Positions 12,001 to 27,000 of a stretch of 64,000 bases of DNA are shown one piece after another. Within the stretch, counting starts at the first letter, position 1. Each line of letters starts with the position of its first letter. Below the pieces are notes generated by a model. The model worked only from the letters and a program-made list of their open reading frames with translations, was not told where the DNA came from and made no database searches. The stretch is from positions 40,826,597 through 40,890,596 of the forward strand of contig NC_132879.1 in assembly GCF_030463535.1 (NCBI RefSeq). The letters run 5' to 3'. Both the position numbers and the translations under genes were made by a program. The DNA is from Salminus brasiliensis (lineage: Eukaryota; Chordata; Actinopteri; Characiformes; Bryconidae).

Positions 12001-15000
12001 AAAACAGTTATTTTCTTAATAATAAATGATCTTTTAACCTTATTTGGATGATGTTTTTGCTTTTGTGTAAAGAAATATTTTCATTGGTATTAAATCAAAA
12101 TGCATGATTTCAACCAAGTCTTACATACAATTTGAGAAAAACGAATATATTTAGGTCCAAAATGTAGTGTAATTTTTTAAAAAGTTGATCCAGAGTACCT
12201 TTTTTTTCAGTGTAGGAATTGGTTCAACTGTGCTGATTGTCTCCTTTAGAATGTGACATTATGTGAAAATTGAAAGGTTTAACTGAATTTGAGAATACAA
12301 AATCCACACTTATCAAACACCCAGACCACAGGACATGTCCCTTTAAATTGTGTGGTCAGCTTTAATCTTAGTCTGTTGCACATAAAACTGAATATATCTC
12401 ATGTTACTCTACAATATTGAATTTTGCAAATGTTTCTTTTTGTTTTGCAGGTTGAAAAGGGTTCTTTGATTTGATTCAACTTTTAATAATAGAGTTAACA
12501 CAGTTTGACATTGTCAGATGGACAGTGAGTAGACCATGCATTATTAAAAATGACAAAAATTCACAAAAATAGAAACTGCATTGCTGTTGGATTTTTCTCA
12601 TTTCTCTTATGTTGATGTTTCTCAACAAATCCTGTAACTAAGTTAGCGGTACTGGTTCAGAAATTTGTTGAGTAAAACTCAAACTTTTCCAATTTGCACG
12701 TGGTATCATTAATTTGCCCTTTGGGCGTGTCCTGCACCCTCAGTCACCATCAATGTGTAATCATTCCACCTTCATACCTTTCCTCAGATTGTGCAGTTTT
12801 GTTTCTTTTGTTTATGTGTTTGGCTGTTTGTTGTGAATGTTAATGACTGGTAAAGCCAGTTTCAATTCTCTGGTTTGCCTAGTGTGGTCATAAGTTTACT
12901 TGCAAATAATGTGTATATATAAATAAAGATTTTACATAGTGCTGGGTTGAAGGTAGACAATAAATTCTCAGTAGTATGTTACACAGTTTGTGTTTTAGTC
13001 TTTCTGGAAAATGTAATAATATTTTCTCTGGGGCAATATAGATAGACACGTCTTGTATCTACATAGAAAAGCTAGAGAGCTCAGGTGATTTCCATCTAAC
13101 AGTATTTGTTGTTTTAGCAGCAAAAAGTGCTATTGTAATAAGTTTACCCCTATTTGTTGTGGTTAAACAGACTCATCTAGTAAGGTAAGTCTTGGTAATT
13201 GAGCTATATCAACTTTGGTGACACCAGCAAAAGTGTCAAAAACTGACTTCCAATATCCCTACAGACCAGGGCCAGACCACAGCATTTGCAAGAGATCCAA
13301 CCACAATGTTACATCTGGCAAAAATATCATAATAAGTTTCAAGGAATAATTAGAAATGTTAGATTTGTACTGAATCATAACATTAACTTGAGAAAAGTTA
13401 GTTAATTTAATTAACAAAATTGAAGTTTGTAAATCTTTTCATTCAAAAGAAACAAATACTTGGTTGTAGTACTAAGAACGAAAAGAAATCTCTAAGAAAG
13501 TAAAAAAACAGTTATTTTCTTAATAATAAATGATCTTTTAACCTTATTTGGATGATGTTTTTGCTTTTGTGTAAAGAAATATTTTCATTGGTATTAAATC
13601 AAAATGCATGATTTCAACCAAGTCTTACATACAATTTGAGAAAAACGAATATATTTAGGTCCAAAATGTAGTGTAATTTTTTAAAAAGTTGATCCAGAGT
13701 ACCTTTTTTTTCAGTGTAGGAATTGGTTCAACTGTGCTGATTGTCTCCTTTAGAATGTGACATTATGTGAAAATTGAAAGGTTTAACTGAATTTGCGAAT
13801 ACAAAATCCACACTTATCAAACACCCAGACCACTGGACATGTCCCTTTAAATTGTGTGGTCAGCTTTAATCTTAGTCTGTTGCACATAAAACTGAATATA
13901 TCTCATGTTACTCTACAATATTGAATTTTGCAAATGTTTCTTTTTGTTTTGCAGGTTGAAAAGGGTTCTTTGATTTGATTCAACTTTTAATAATAGAGTT
14001 AACACAGTTTGACATTGTCAGATGGACAGTGAGTAGACCATGCATTATTAAAAATGACAAAAATTCACAAAAATAGAAACTGCATTGCTGTTGGATTTTT
14101 CTCATTTCTCTTATGTTGATGTTTCTCAACAAATCCAGTAACTAAGTTAGCGGTACTGGTTCAGAAATTTGTTGATTAAAACTTAAACTTTTCCAATTTG
14201 CACGTGGTATCATTAATTTGCCCTTTGGGCGTGTCCTGCACCCTCAGTCACCATCAATGTGTAATCATTCCACCTTCATACCTTTCCTCAGATTGTGCAG
14301 TTTTGTTTCTTTTGTTTATGTGTTTGGCTGTTTGCCGTGAATGTTATTGACTGGTAAAACCAGTTTCAATTCTCTGGTTTGCCTAGTGTGGTCATAAGTT
14401 TACTTGCAAATAATGTGTATATATAAATAAAGATTTTGCGTAGTGCTGGGTTGAAGGTAGACAAGAAATTCTCAGTGGTATGTCACACAGTTTGTGTTTT
14501 AGTCTTTCTGGAAAATGTAATAATATTTTCTCTGGGGCAATATAGATAGACACGTCTTGTATCTACATAGAAAAGCTAGAGAGCTCAGGTGATTTCCATC
14601 TAACAGTATTTGTTGTTTTAGCAGCAAAAAGTGCTATTGTAATAAGTTTACCCCTATTTGTTGTGGTTAAACAGACTCATCTAGTAAGGTAAGTCTTGGT
14701 AATTGAGCTATATCAACTTTGGTGACACCAGCAAAAGTGTCAAAAACTGACTTCCAATATCCCTACAGACCAGGGCCAGACCACAGCATTTGCAAGAGAT
14801 CCAACCACAATGTTACATCTGGCAAAAATATCATAATAAGTTTCAAGGAATAATTAGAAATGTTAGATTTATACTGAATCATAACATTAACTTGAGAAAA
14901 GTTAGTTAATTTAACTAACAAAATTGAAGTTTGTAAATCTTTTCATTCAAAAGAAACAAATACTTGGTTGTAGTACTAAGAACGAAAAGAAATCTCTAAG

Positions 15001-18000
15001 AAAGTAAAAAAACAGTTATTTTCTTAATAATAAATGATCTTTTAACCTTATTTGGATGATGTTTTTGCTTTTGTGTAAAGAAATATTTTCATTGGTATTA
15101 AATCAAAATGCATGATTTCAACCAAGTCTTACATACAATTTGAGAAAAACGAATATATTTAGGTCCAAAATGTAGTGTAATTTTTTAAAAAGTTGATCCA
15201 GAGTACCTTTTTTTTCAGTGTAGGAATTGGTTCAACTGTGCTGATTGTCTCCTTTAGAATGTGACATTATGTGAAAATTGAAAGGTTTAACTGAATTTGA
15301 GAATACAAAATCCACACTTATCAAACACCCAGACCACAGGACATGTCCCTTTAAATTGTGTGGTCAGCTTTAATCTTAGTCTGTTGCACATAAAACTGAA
15401 TATATCTCATGTTACTCTACAATATTGAATTTTGCAAATGTTTCTTTTTGTTTTGCAGGTTGAAAAGGGTTCTTTGATTTGATTCAACTTTTAATAATAG
15501 AGTTAACACAGTTTGACATTGTCAGATGGACAGTGAGTAGACCATGCATTATTAAAAATGACAAAAATTCACAAAAATAGAAACTGCATTGCTGTTGGAT
15601 TTTTCTCATTTCTTTTATGTTGATGTTTCTCAACAAATCCAGTAACTAAGTTAGCGGCACTGGTTCAGAAATTTGTTGAGTAAAACTCAAACTTTTCCAA
15701 TTTGCACGTGGTATCATTAATTTGCCCTTTGGGCGTGTCCTGCACCCTCAGTCACCATCAATGTGTAATCATTCCACCTTCATACCTTTCCTCAGATTGT
15801 GCAGTTTTGTTTCTTTTGTTTATGTGTTTGGCTGTTTGCAGTGAATGTTAATGACTGGTAAAACCAGTTTCAATTCTCTGGTTTGCCTAGTGTGGTCATA
15901 AGTTTACTTGCAAATAATGTGTATATATAAATAAAGGTTTTACGTAGTGCTGGGTTGAAGGTAGACAAGAAATTCTCCCTGGTATGTCACACAGTTTGTG
16001 TTTTAGTCTTTCTGGAAAATGTAATAATATTTTCTCTGGGGCAATATAGATAGACACGTCTTGTATCTACATAGAAAAGCTAGAGAGCTCAGGTGATTTC
16101 CATCTAACAGTATTTGTTGTTTTAGCAGCAAAAAGTGCTATTGTAATAAGTTTACCCCTATTTGTTGTGGTTAAACAGACTCATCTAGTAAGGTAAGTCT
16201 TGGTAATTGAGCTATATCAACTTTGGTGACACCAGCAAAAGTGTCAAAAACTGACTTCCAATATCCCTACAGACCAAGGCCAGACCACAGCATTTGCAAG
16301 AGATCCAACCACAATGTTACATCTGGCAAAAATATCATAATAAGTTTCAAGGAATAATTAGAAATGTTAGATTTGTACTGAATCATAACATTAACTTGAG
16401 AAAAGTTAGTTAATTTAACTAACAAAATTGAAGTTTGTAAATCTTTTCATTCAAAAGAAACAAATACTTGGTTGTAGTACTAAGAACGAAAAGAAATCTC
16501 TAAGAAAGTAAAAAAACAGTTATTTTCTTAATAATAAATGATCTTTTAACCTTATTTGGATGATGTTTTTGCTTTTGTGTAAAGAAATATTTTCATTGGT
16601 ATTAAATCAAAATGCATGATTTCAACCAAGTCTTACATACAATTTGAGAAAAACGAATATATTTAGGTCCAAAATGTAGTGTAATTTTTTAAAAAGTTGA
16701 TCCAGAGTACCTTTTTTTTCAGTGTAGGAATTGGTTCAACTGTGCTGATTGTCTCCTTTAGAATGTGACATTATGTGAAAATTGAAAGGTTTAACTGAAT
16801 TTGCGAATACAAAATCCACACTTATCAAACACCCAGACCACAGGACATGTCCCTTTAAATTGTGTGGTCAGCTTTAATCTTAGTCTGTTGCACATAAAAC
16901 TGAATATATCTCATGTTACTCTACAATATTGAATTTTGCAAATGTTTCTTTTTGTTTTGCAGGTTGAAAAGGGTTCTTTGATTTGATTCAACTTTTAATA
17001 ATAGAGTTAACACAGTTTGACATTGTCAGATGGACAGTGAGTAGACCATGCATTATTAAAAATGACAAAAATTCACAAAAATAGAAACTGCATTGCTGTT
17101 GGATTTTTCTCATTTCTCTTATGTTGATGTTTCTCAACAAATCCTGTAACTAAGTTAGCGGTACTGGTTCAGAAATTTGTTGAGTAAAACTCAAACTTTT
17201 CCAATTTGCACGTGGTATCATTAATTTGCCCTTTGGGCGTGTCCTGCACCCTCAGTCACCATCAATGTGTAATCATTCCACCTTCATACCTTTCCTCAGA
17301 TTGTGCAGTTTTGTTTCTTTTGTTTATGTGTTTGGCTGTTTGTTGTGAATGTTAATGACTGGTAAAGCCAGTTTCAATTCTCTGGTTTGCCTAGTGTGGT
17401 CATAAGTTTACTTGCAAATAATGTGTATATATAAATAAAGATTTTACATAGTGCTGGGTTGAAGGTAGAAAATAAATTCTCAGTAGTATGTTACACAGTT
17501 TGTGTTTTAGTCTTTCTGGAAAATGTAATAATATTTTCTCTGGGGCAATATAGATAGACACGTCTTGTATCTACATAGAAAAGCTAGAGAGCTCAGGTGA
17601 TTTCCATCTAACAGTATTTGTTGTTTTAGCAGCAAAAAGTGCTATTGTAATAAGTTTACCCCTATTTGTTGTGGTTAAACAGACTCATCTAGTAAGGTAA
17701 GTCTTGGTAATTGAGCTATATCAACTTTGGTGACACCAGCAAAAGTGTCAAAAACTGACTTCCAATATCCCTACAGACCAGGGCCAGACCACAGCATTTG
17801 CAAGAGATCCAACCACAATGTTACATCTGGCAAAAATATCATAATAAGTTTCAAGGAATAATTAGAAATGTTAGATTTATACTGAATCATAACATTAACT
17901 TGAGAAAAGTTAGTTAATTTAACTAACAAAATTGAAGTTTGTAAATCTTTTCATTCAAAAGAAACAAATACTTGGTTGTAGTACTAAGAACGAAAAGAAA

Positions 18001-21000
18001 TCTCTAAGAAAGTAAAAAAACAGTTATTTTCTTAATAATAAATGATCTTTTAACCTTATTTGGATGATGTTTTTGCTTTTGTGTAAAGAAATATTTTCAT
18101 TGGTATTAAATCAAAATGCATGATTTCAACCAAGTCTTACATACAATTTGAGAAAAACGAATATATTTAGGTCCAAAATGTAGTGTAATTTTTTAAAAAG
18201 TTAATCCAGAGTACCTTTTTTTCAGTGTAGGAATTGGTTCAACTGTGCTGATTGTCTCCTTTAGAATGTGACATTATGTGAAAATTGAAAGGTTTAACTG
18301 AATTTGCGAATACAAAATCCACACTTATCAAACACCCAGACCACAGGACATGTCCCTTTAAATTGTGTGGTCAGCTTTAATCTTAGTCTGTTGCACATAA
18401 AACTGAATATATCTCATGTTACTCTACAATATTGAATTTTGCAAATGTTTCTTTTTGTTTTGCAGGTTGAAAAGGGTTCTTTGATTTGATTCAACTTTTA
18501 ATAATAGAGTTAACACAGTTTGACATTGTCAGATGGACAGTGAGTAGACCATGCATTATTAAAAATGACAAAAAATCACAAAAATAGAAACTGCATTGCT
18601 GTTGGATTTTTCTCATTTCTCTTATGTTGATGTTTCTCAACAAATCCAGTAACTAAGTTAGCGGTACTGGTTCAGAAATTTGTTGAGTAAAACTCAAACT
18701 TTTCCAATTTGCACGTGGTATCATTAATTTGCCCTTTGGGCGTGTCCTGCACCCTCAGTCACCATCAATGTGTAATCATTCCACCTTCATACCTTTCCTC
18801 AGATTGTACAGTTTTGTTTCTTTTGTTTATGTGGTTGGCTGTTTGCCGTGAATGTTAATGACTGGTAAAACCAGTTTCAATTCTCTGGTTTGCCTAGTGT
18901 GGTCATAAGTTTACTTGCAAATAATGTGTATATATAAATAAAGATTTTACGTAGTGCTGGTTTGAAGGTAGACAAGAAATTCTCCCTGGTATGTCACACA
19001 GTTTGTGTTTTAGTCTTTCTGGAAAATTTAATAATATTTTCTCTGGGGCAATATAGATAGACACGTCTTGTATCTACATAGAAAGGCTAGAGAGCTCAGG
19101 TGATTTCCATCTAACAGTATTTGTTGTTTTAGCAGCAAAAAGTGCTATTGTAATAAGTTTACCCCTATTTGTTGTGGTTAAACAGACTCATCTAGTAAGG
19201 TAAGTCTTGGTAATTGAGCTATATCAACTTTGGTGACACCAGCAAAAGTGTCAAAAACTGACTTCCAATATCCCTACAGACCAGGGCCAGACCACAGCAT
19301 TTGCAAGAGATCCAACCACAATGTTACATCTGGCAAAAATATCATAAGTTTCAAGGAATAATTAGAAATGTTAGATTTGTACTGAATCATAACATTAACT
19401 TGAGAAAAGTTAGTTAATTTAACTAACAAAATTGAAGTTTGTAAATCTTTTCATTCAAAAGAAACAAATACTTGGTTGTAGTACTAAGAACGAAAAGAAA
19501 TCTCTAAGAAAGTAAAAAAACAGTTATTTTCTTAATAATAAATGATCTTTTAACCTTATTTGGATGATGTTTTTGCTTTTGTGTAAAGAAATATTTTCAT
19601 TGGTATTAAATCAAAATGCATGATTTCAACCAAGTCTTACATACAATTTGAGAAAAACGAATATATTTAGGTCCAAAATGTAGTGTAATTTTTTAAAAAG
19701 TTGATCCAGAGTACCTTTTTTTTCAGTGTAGGAATTGGTTCAACTGTGCTGATTGTCTCCTTTAGAATGTGACATTATGTGAAAATTGAAAGGTTTAACT
19801 GAATTTGCGAATACAAAATCCACACTTATCAAACACCCAGACCACAGGACATGTCCCTTTAAATTGTGTGGTCAGCTTTAATCTTAGTCTGTTGCACATA
19901 AAACTGAATATATCTCATGTTACTCTACAATATTGAATTTTGCAAATGTTTCTTTTTGTTTTGCAGGTTGAAAAGGGTTCTTTGATTTGATTCAACTTTT
20001 AATAATAGAGTTAACACAGTTTGACATTGTCAGATGGACAGTGAGTAGACCATGCATTATTAAAAATGACAAAAATTCACAAAAATAGAAACTGCATTGC
20101 TGTTGGATTTTTCTCATTTCTCTTATGTTGATGTTTCTCAACAAATCCTGTAACTAAGTTAGCGGTACTGGTTCAGAAATTTGTTGAGTAAAACTCAAAC
20201 TTTTCCAATTTGCACGTGGTATCATTAATTTGCCCTTTGGGCGTGTCCTGCACCCTCAGTCACCATCAATGTGTAATCATTCCACCTTCATACCTTTCCT
20301 CAGATTGTGCAGTTTTGTTTCTTTTGTTTATGTGTTTGGCTGTTTGTTGTGAATGTTAATGACTGGTAAAGCCAGTTTCAATTCTCTGGTTTGCCTAGTG
20401 TGGTCATAAGTTTACTTGCAAATAATGTGTATATATAAATAAAGATTTTACATAGTGCTGGGTTGAAGGTAGACAATAAATTCTCAGTAGTATGTTACAC
20501 AGTTTGTGTTTTAGTCTTTCTGGAAAATGTAATAATATTTTCTCTGGGGCAATATAGATAGACACGTCTTGTATCTACATAGAAAAGCTAGAGAGCTCAG
20601 GTGATTTCCATCTAACAGTATTTGTTGTTTTAGCAGCAAAAAGTGCTATTGTAATAAGTTTACCCCTATTTGTTGTGGTTAAACAGACTCATCTAGTAAG
20701 GTAAGTCTTGGTAATTGAGCTATATCAACTTTGGTGACACCAGCAAAAGTGTCAAAAACTGACTTCCAATATCCCTACAGACCAGGGCCAGACCACAGCA
20801 TTTGCAAGAGATCCAACCACAATGTTACATCTGGCAAAAATATCATAATAAGTTTCAAGGAATAATTAGAAATGTTAGATTTGTACTGAATCATAACATT
20901 AACTTGAGAAAAGTTAGTTAATTTAACTAACAAAATTGAAGTTTGTAAATCTTTTCATTCAAAAGAAACAAATACTTGGTTGTAGTACTAAGAACGAAAA

Positions 21001-24000
21001 GAAATCTCTAAGAAAGTAAAAAAACTGTTATTTTCTTAATAATAAATGATCTTTTAACCTTATTTGGATGATGTTTTTGCTTTTGTGTAAAGAAATATTT
21101 TCATTGGTATTAAATCAAAATGCATGATTTCAACCAAGTCTTACATACAATTTGAGAAAAACGAATATATTTAGGTCCAAAATGTAGTGTAATTTTTTAA
21201 AAAGTTGATCCAGAGTACCTTTTTTTTCAGTGTAGGAATTGGTTCAACTGTGCTGATTGTCTCCTTTAGAATGTGACATTATGTGAAAATTGAAAGGTTT
21301 AACTGAATTTGAGAATACAAAATCCACACTTATCAAACACCCAGACCACAGGACATGTCCCTTTAAATTGTGTGGTCAGCTTTAATCTTAGTCTGTTGCA
21401 CATAAAACTGAATATATCTCATGTTACTCTACAATATTGAATTTTGCAAATGTTTCTTTTTGTTTTGCAGGTTGAAAAGGGTTCTTTGATTTGATTCAAC
21501 TTTTAATAATAGAGTTAACACAGTTTGACATTGTCAGATGGACAGTGAGTAGACCATGCATTATTAAAAATGACAAAAATTCACAAAAATAGAAACTGCA
21601 TTGCTGTTGGATTTTTCTCATTTCTCTTATGTTGATGTTTCTCAACAAATCCAGTAACTAAGTTAGCGGCACTGGTTCAGAAATTTGTTGAGTAAAACTC
21701 AAACTTTTCCAATTTGCACGTGGTATCATTAATTTGCCCTTTGGGCGTGTCCTGCACCCTCAGTCACCATCAATGTGTAATCATTCCACCTTCATACCTT
21801 TCCTCAGATTGTGCAGTTTTGTTTCTTTTGTTTATGTGTTTGGCTGTTTGCCGTGAATGTTAATGACTGGTAAAACCAGTTTCAATTCTCTGGTTTGCCT
21901 AGTGTGGTCATAAGTTTACTTGCAAATAATGTGTATATATAAATAAAGGTTTTACGTAGTGCTGGGTTGAAGGTAGACAAGAAATTCTCCCAGGTATGTC
22001 ACACAGTTTGTGTTTTAGTCTTTCTGGAAAATTTAATAATATTTTCTCTGGGGCAATATAGATAGACACGTCTTGTATCTACATAGAAAAGCTAGAGAGC
22101 TCAGGTGATTTCCATCTAACAGTATTTGTTGTTTTAGCAGCAAAAAGTGCTATTGTAATAAGTTTACCCCTATTTGTTGTGGTTAAACAGACTCATCTAG
22201 TAAGGTAAGTCTTGGTAATTGAGCTATATCAACTTTGGTGACACCAGCAAAAGTGTCAAAAACTGACTTCCAATATCCCTACAGACCAGGGCCAGACCAC
22301 AGCATTTGCAAGAGATCCAACCACAATGTTACATCTGGCAAAAATATCATAATAAGTTTCAAGGAATAATTAGAAATGTTAGATTTGTACTGAATCATAA
22401 CATTAACTTGAGAAAAGTTAGTTAATTTAACTAACAAAATTGAAGTTTGTAAATCTTTTCATTCAAAAGAAACAAATACTTGGTTGTAGTACTAAGAACG
22501 AAAAGAAATCTCTAAGAAAGTAAAAAAACAGTTATTTTCTTAATAATAAATGATCTTTTAACCTTATTTGGATGATGTTTTTGCTTTTGTGTAAAGAAAT
22601 ATTTTCATTGGTATTAAATCAAAATGCATGATTTCAACCAAGTCTTACATACAATTTGAGAAAAACGAATATATTTAGGTCCAAAATGTAGTGTAATTTT
22701 TTAAAAAGTTGATCCAGAGTACCTTTTTTTTCAGTGTAGGAATTGGTTCAACTGTGCTGATTGTCTCCTTTAGAATGTGACATTATGTGAAAATTGAAAG
22801 GTTTAACTGAATTTGAGAATACAAAATCCACACTTATCAAACACCCAGACCACAGGACATGTCCCTTTAAATTGTGTGGTCAGCTTTAATCTTAGTCTGT
22901 TGCACATAAAACTGAATATATCTCATGTTACTCTACAATATTGAATTTTGCAAATGTTTCTTTTTGTTTTGCAGGTTGAAAAGGGTTCTTTGATTTGATT
23001 CAACTTTTAATAATAGAGTTAACACAGTTTGACATTGTCAGATGGACAGTGAGTAGACCATGCATTATTAAAAATGACAAAAATTCACAAAAATAGAAAC
23101 TGCATTGCTGTTGGATTTTCCTCATTTCTCTTATGTTGATGTTTCTCAACAAATCCAGTAACTAAGTTAGCGGCACTGGTTCAGAAATTTGTTGAGTAAA
23201 ACTCAAACTTTTCCAATTTGCACGTGGTATCATTAATTTGCCCTTTGGGCGTGTCCTGCACCCTCAGTCACCATCAATGTGTAATCATTCCACCTTCATA
23301 CCTTTCCTCAGATTGTACAGTTTTGTTTCTTTTGTTTATGTGGTTGGCTGTTTGCCGTGAATGTTAATGACTGGTAAAACCAGTTTCAATTCTCTGGTTT
23401 GCCTAGTGTGGTCATAAGTTTACTTGCAAATAATGTGTATATATAAATAAAGGTTTTACGTAGTGCTGGGTTGAAGGTAGACAAGAAATTCTCCCAGGTA
23501 TGTCACACAGTTTGTGTTTTAGTCTTTCTGGAAAATTTAATAATATTTTCTCTGGGGCAATATAGATAGACACGTCTTGTATCTACATAGAAAAGCTAGA
23601 GAGCTCAGGTGATTTCCATCTAACAGTATTTGTTGTTTTAGCAGCAAAAAGTGCTATTGTAATAAGTTTACCCCTATTTGTTGTGGTTAAACAGACTCAT
23701 CTAGTAAGGTAAGTCTTGGTAATTGAGCTATATCAACTTTGGTGACACCAGCAAAAGTGTCAAAAACTGACTTCCAATATCCCTACAGACCAGGGCCAGA
23801 CCACAGCATTTGCAAGAGATCCAACCACAATGTTACATCTGGCAAAAATATCATAATAAGTTTCAAGGAATAATTAGAAATGTTAGATTTGTACTGAATC
23901 ATAACATTAACTTGAGAAAAGTTAGTTAATTTAACTAACAAAATTGAAGTTTGTAAATCTTTTCATTCAAAAGAAACAAATACTTGGTTGTAGTACTAAG

Positions 24001-27000
24001 AACGAAAAGAAATCTCTAAGAAAGTAAAAAAACAGTTATTTTCTTAATAATAAATGATCTTTTAACCTTATTTGGATGATGTTTTTGCTTTTGTGTAAAG
24101 AAATATTTTCATTGGTATTAAATCAAAATGCATGATTTCAACCAAGTCTTACATACAATTTGAGAAAAACGAATATATTTAGGTCCAAAATGTAGTGTAA
24201 TTTTTTAAAAAGTTGATCCAGAGTACCTTTTTTTTCAGTGTAGGAATTGGTTCAACTGTGCTGATTGTCTCCTTTAGAATGTGACATTATGTGAAAATTG
24301 AAAGGTTTAACTGAATTTGAGAATACAAAATCGACACTTATCAAACACCCAGACCACAGGACATGTCCCTTTAAATTGTGTGGTCAGCTTTAATCTTAGT
24401 CTGTTGCACATAAAACTGAATATATCTCATGTTACTCTACAATATTGAATTTTGCAAATGTTTCTTTTTGTTTTGCAGGTTGAAAAGGGTTCTTTGATTT
24501 GATTCAACTTTTAATAATAGAGTTAACACAGTTTGACATTGTCAGATGGACAGTGAGTAGACCATGCATTATTAAAAATGACAAAAATTCACAAAAATAG
24601 AAACTGCATTGCTGTTGGATTTTTCTCATTTCTCTTATGTTGATGTTTCTCAACAAATCCTGTAACTAAGTTAGCGGTACTGGTTCAGAAATTTGTTGAG
24701 TAAAACTCAAACTTTTCCAATTTGCACGTGGTATCATTAATTTGCCCTTTGGGCGTGTCCTGCACCCTCAGTCACCATCAATGTGTAATCATTCCACCTT
24801 CATACCTTTCCTCAGATTGTGCAGTTTTGTTTCTTTTGTTTATGTGTTTGGCTGTTTGTTGTGAATGTTAATGACTGGTAAAGCCAGTTTCAATTCTCTG
24901 GTTTGCCTAGTGTGGTCATAAGTTTACTTGCAAATAATGTGTATATATAAATAAAGATTTTACATAGTGCTGGGTTGAAGGTAGACAATAAATTCTCAGT
25001 AGTATGTTACACAGTTTGTGTTTTAGTCTTTCTGGAAAATGTAATAATATTTTCTCTGGGGCAATATAGATAGACACGTCTTGTATCTACATAGAAAAGC
25101 TAGAGAGCTCAGGTGATTTCCATCTAACAGTATTTGTTGTTTTAGCAGCAAAAAGTGCTATTGTAATAAGTTTACCCCTATTTGTTGTGGTTAAACAGAC
25201 TCATCTAGTAAGGTAAGTCTTGGTAATTGAGCTATATCAACTTTGGTGACACCAGCAAAAGTGTCAAAAACTGCCTTCCAATATCCCTACAGACCAGGGC
25301 CAGACCACAGCATTTGCAAGAGATCCAACCACAATGTTACATCTGGCAAAAATATCATAATAAGTTTCAAGGAATAATTAGAAATGTTAGATTTATACTG
25401 AATCATAACATTAACTTGAGAAAAGTTAGTTAATTTAACTAACAAAATTGAAGTTTGTAAATCTTTTCATTCAAAAGAAACAAATACTTGGTTGTAGTAC
25501 TAAGAACGAAAAGAAATCTCTAAGAAAGTAAAAAAACAGTTATTTTCTTAATAATAAATGATCTTTTAACCTTATTTGGATGATGTTTTTGCTTTTGTGT
25601 AAAGAAATATTTTCATTGGTATTAAATCAAAATGCATGATTTCAACCAAGTCTTACATACAATTTGAGAAAAACGAATATATTTAGGTCCAAAATGTAGT
25701 GTAATTTTTTAAAAAGTTAATCCAGAGTACCTTTTTTTCAGTGTAGGAATTGGTTCAACTGTGCTGATTGTCTCCTTTAGAATGTGACATTATGTGAAAA
25801 TTGAAAGGTTTAACTGAATTTGCGAATACAAAATCCACACTTATCAAACACCCAGACCACAGGACATGTCCCTTTAAATTGTGTGGTCAGCTTTAATCTT
25901 AGTCTGTTGCACATAAAACTGAATATATCTCATGTTACTCTACAATATTGAATTTTGCAAATGTTTCTTTTTGTTTTGCAGGTTGAAAAGGGTTCTTTGA
26001 TTTGATTCAACTTTTAATAATAGAGTTAACACAGTTTGACATTGTCAGATGGACAGTGAGTAGACCATGCATTATTAAAAATGACAAAAATTCACAAAAA
26101 TAGAAACTGCATTGCTGTTGGATTTTTCTCATTTCTCTTATGTTGATGTTTCTCAACAAATCCAGTAACTAAGTTAGCGGCACTGGTTCAGAAATTTGTT
26201 GAGTAAAACTCAAACTTTTCCAATTTGCACGTGGTATCATTAATTTGCCCTTTGGGCGTGTCCTGCACCCTCAGTCACCATCAATGTGTAATCATTCCAC
26301 CTTCATACCTTTCCTCAGATTGTGCAGTTTTGTTTCTTTTGTTTATGTGTTTGGCTGTTTGCCGTGAATGTTAATGACTGGTAAAACCAGTTTCAATTCT
26401 CTGGTTTGCCTAGTGTGGTCATAAGTTTACTTGCAAATAATGTGTATATATAAATAAAGGTTTTACGTAGTGCTGGGTTGAAGGTAGACAAGAAATTCTC
26501 CCAGGTATGTCACACAGTTTGTGTTTTAGTCTTTCTGGAAAATTTAATAATATTTTCTCTGGGGCAATATAGATAGACACGTCTTGTATCTACATAGAAA
26601 AGCTAGAGAGCTCAGGTGATTTCCATCTAACAGTATTTGTTGTTTTAGCAGCAAAAAGTGCTATTGTAATAAGTTTACCCCTATTTGTTGTGGTTAAACA
26701 GACTCATCTAGTAAGGTAAGTCTTGGTAATTGAGCTATATCAACTTTGGTGACACCAGCAAAAGTGTCAAAAACTGACTTCCAATATCCCTACAGACCAG
26801 GGCCAGACCACAGCATTTGCAAGAGATCCAACCACAATGTTACATCTGGCAAAAATATCATAATAAGTTTCAAGGAATAATTAGAAATGTTAGATTTGTA
26901 CTGAATCATAACATTAACTTGAGAAAAGTTAGTTAATTTAACTAACAAAATTGAAGTTTGTAAATCTTTTCATTCAAAAGAAACAAATACTTGGTTGTAG

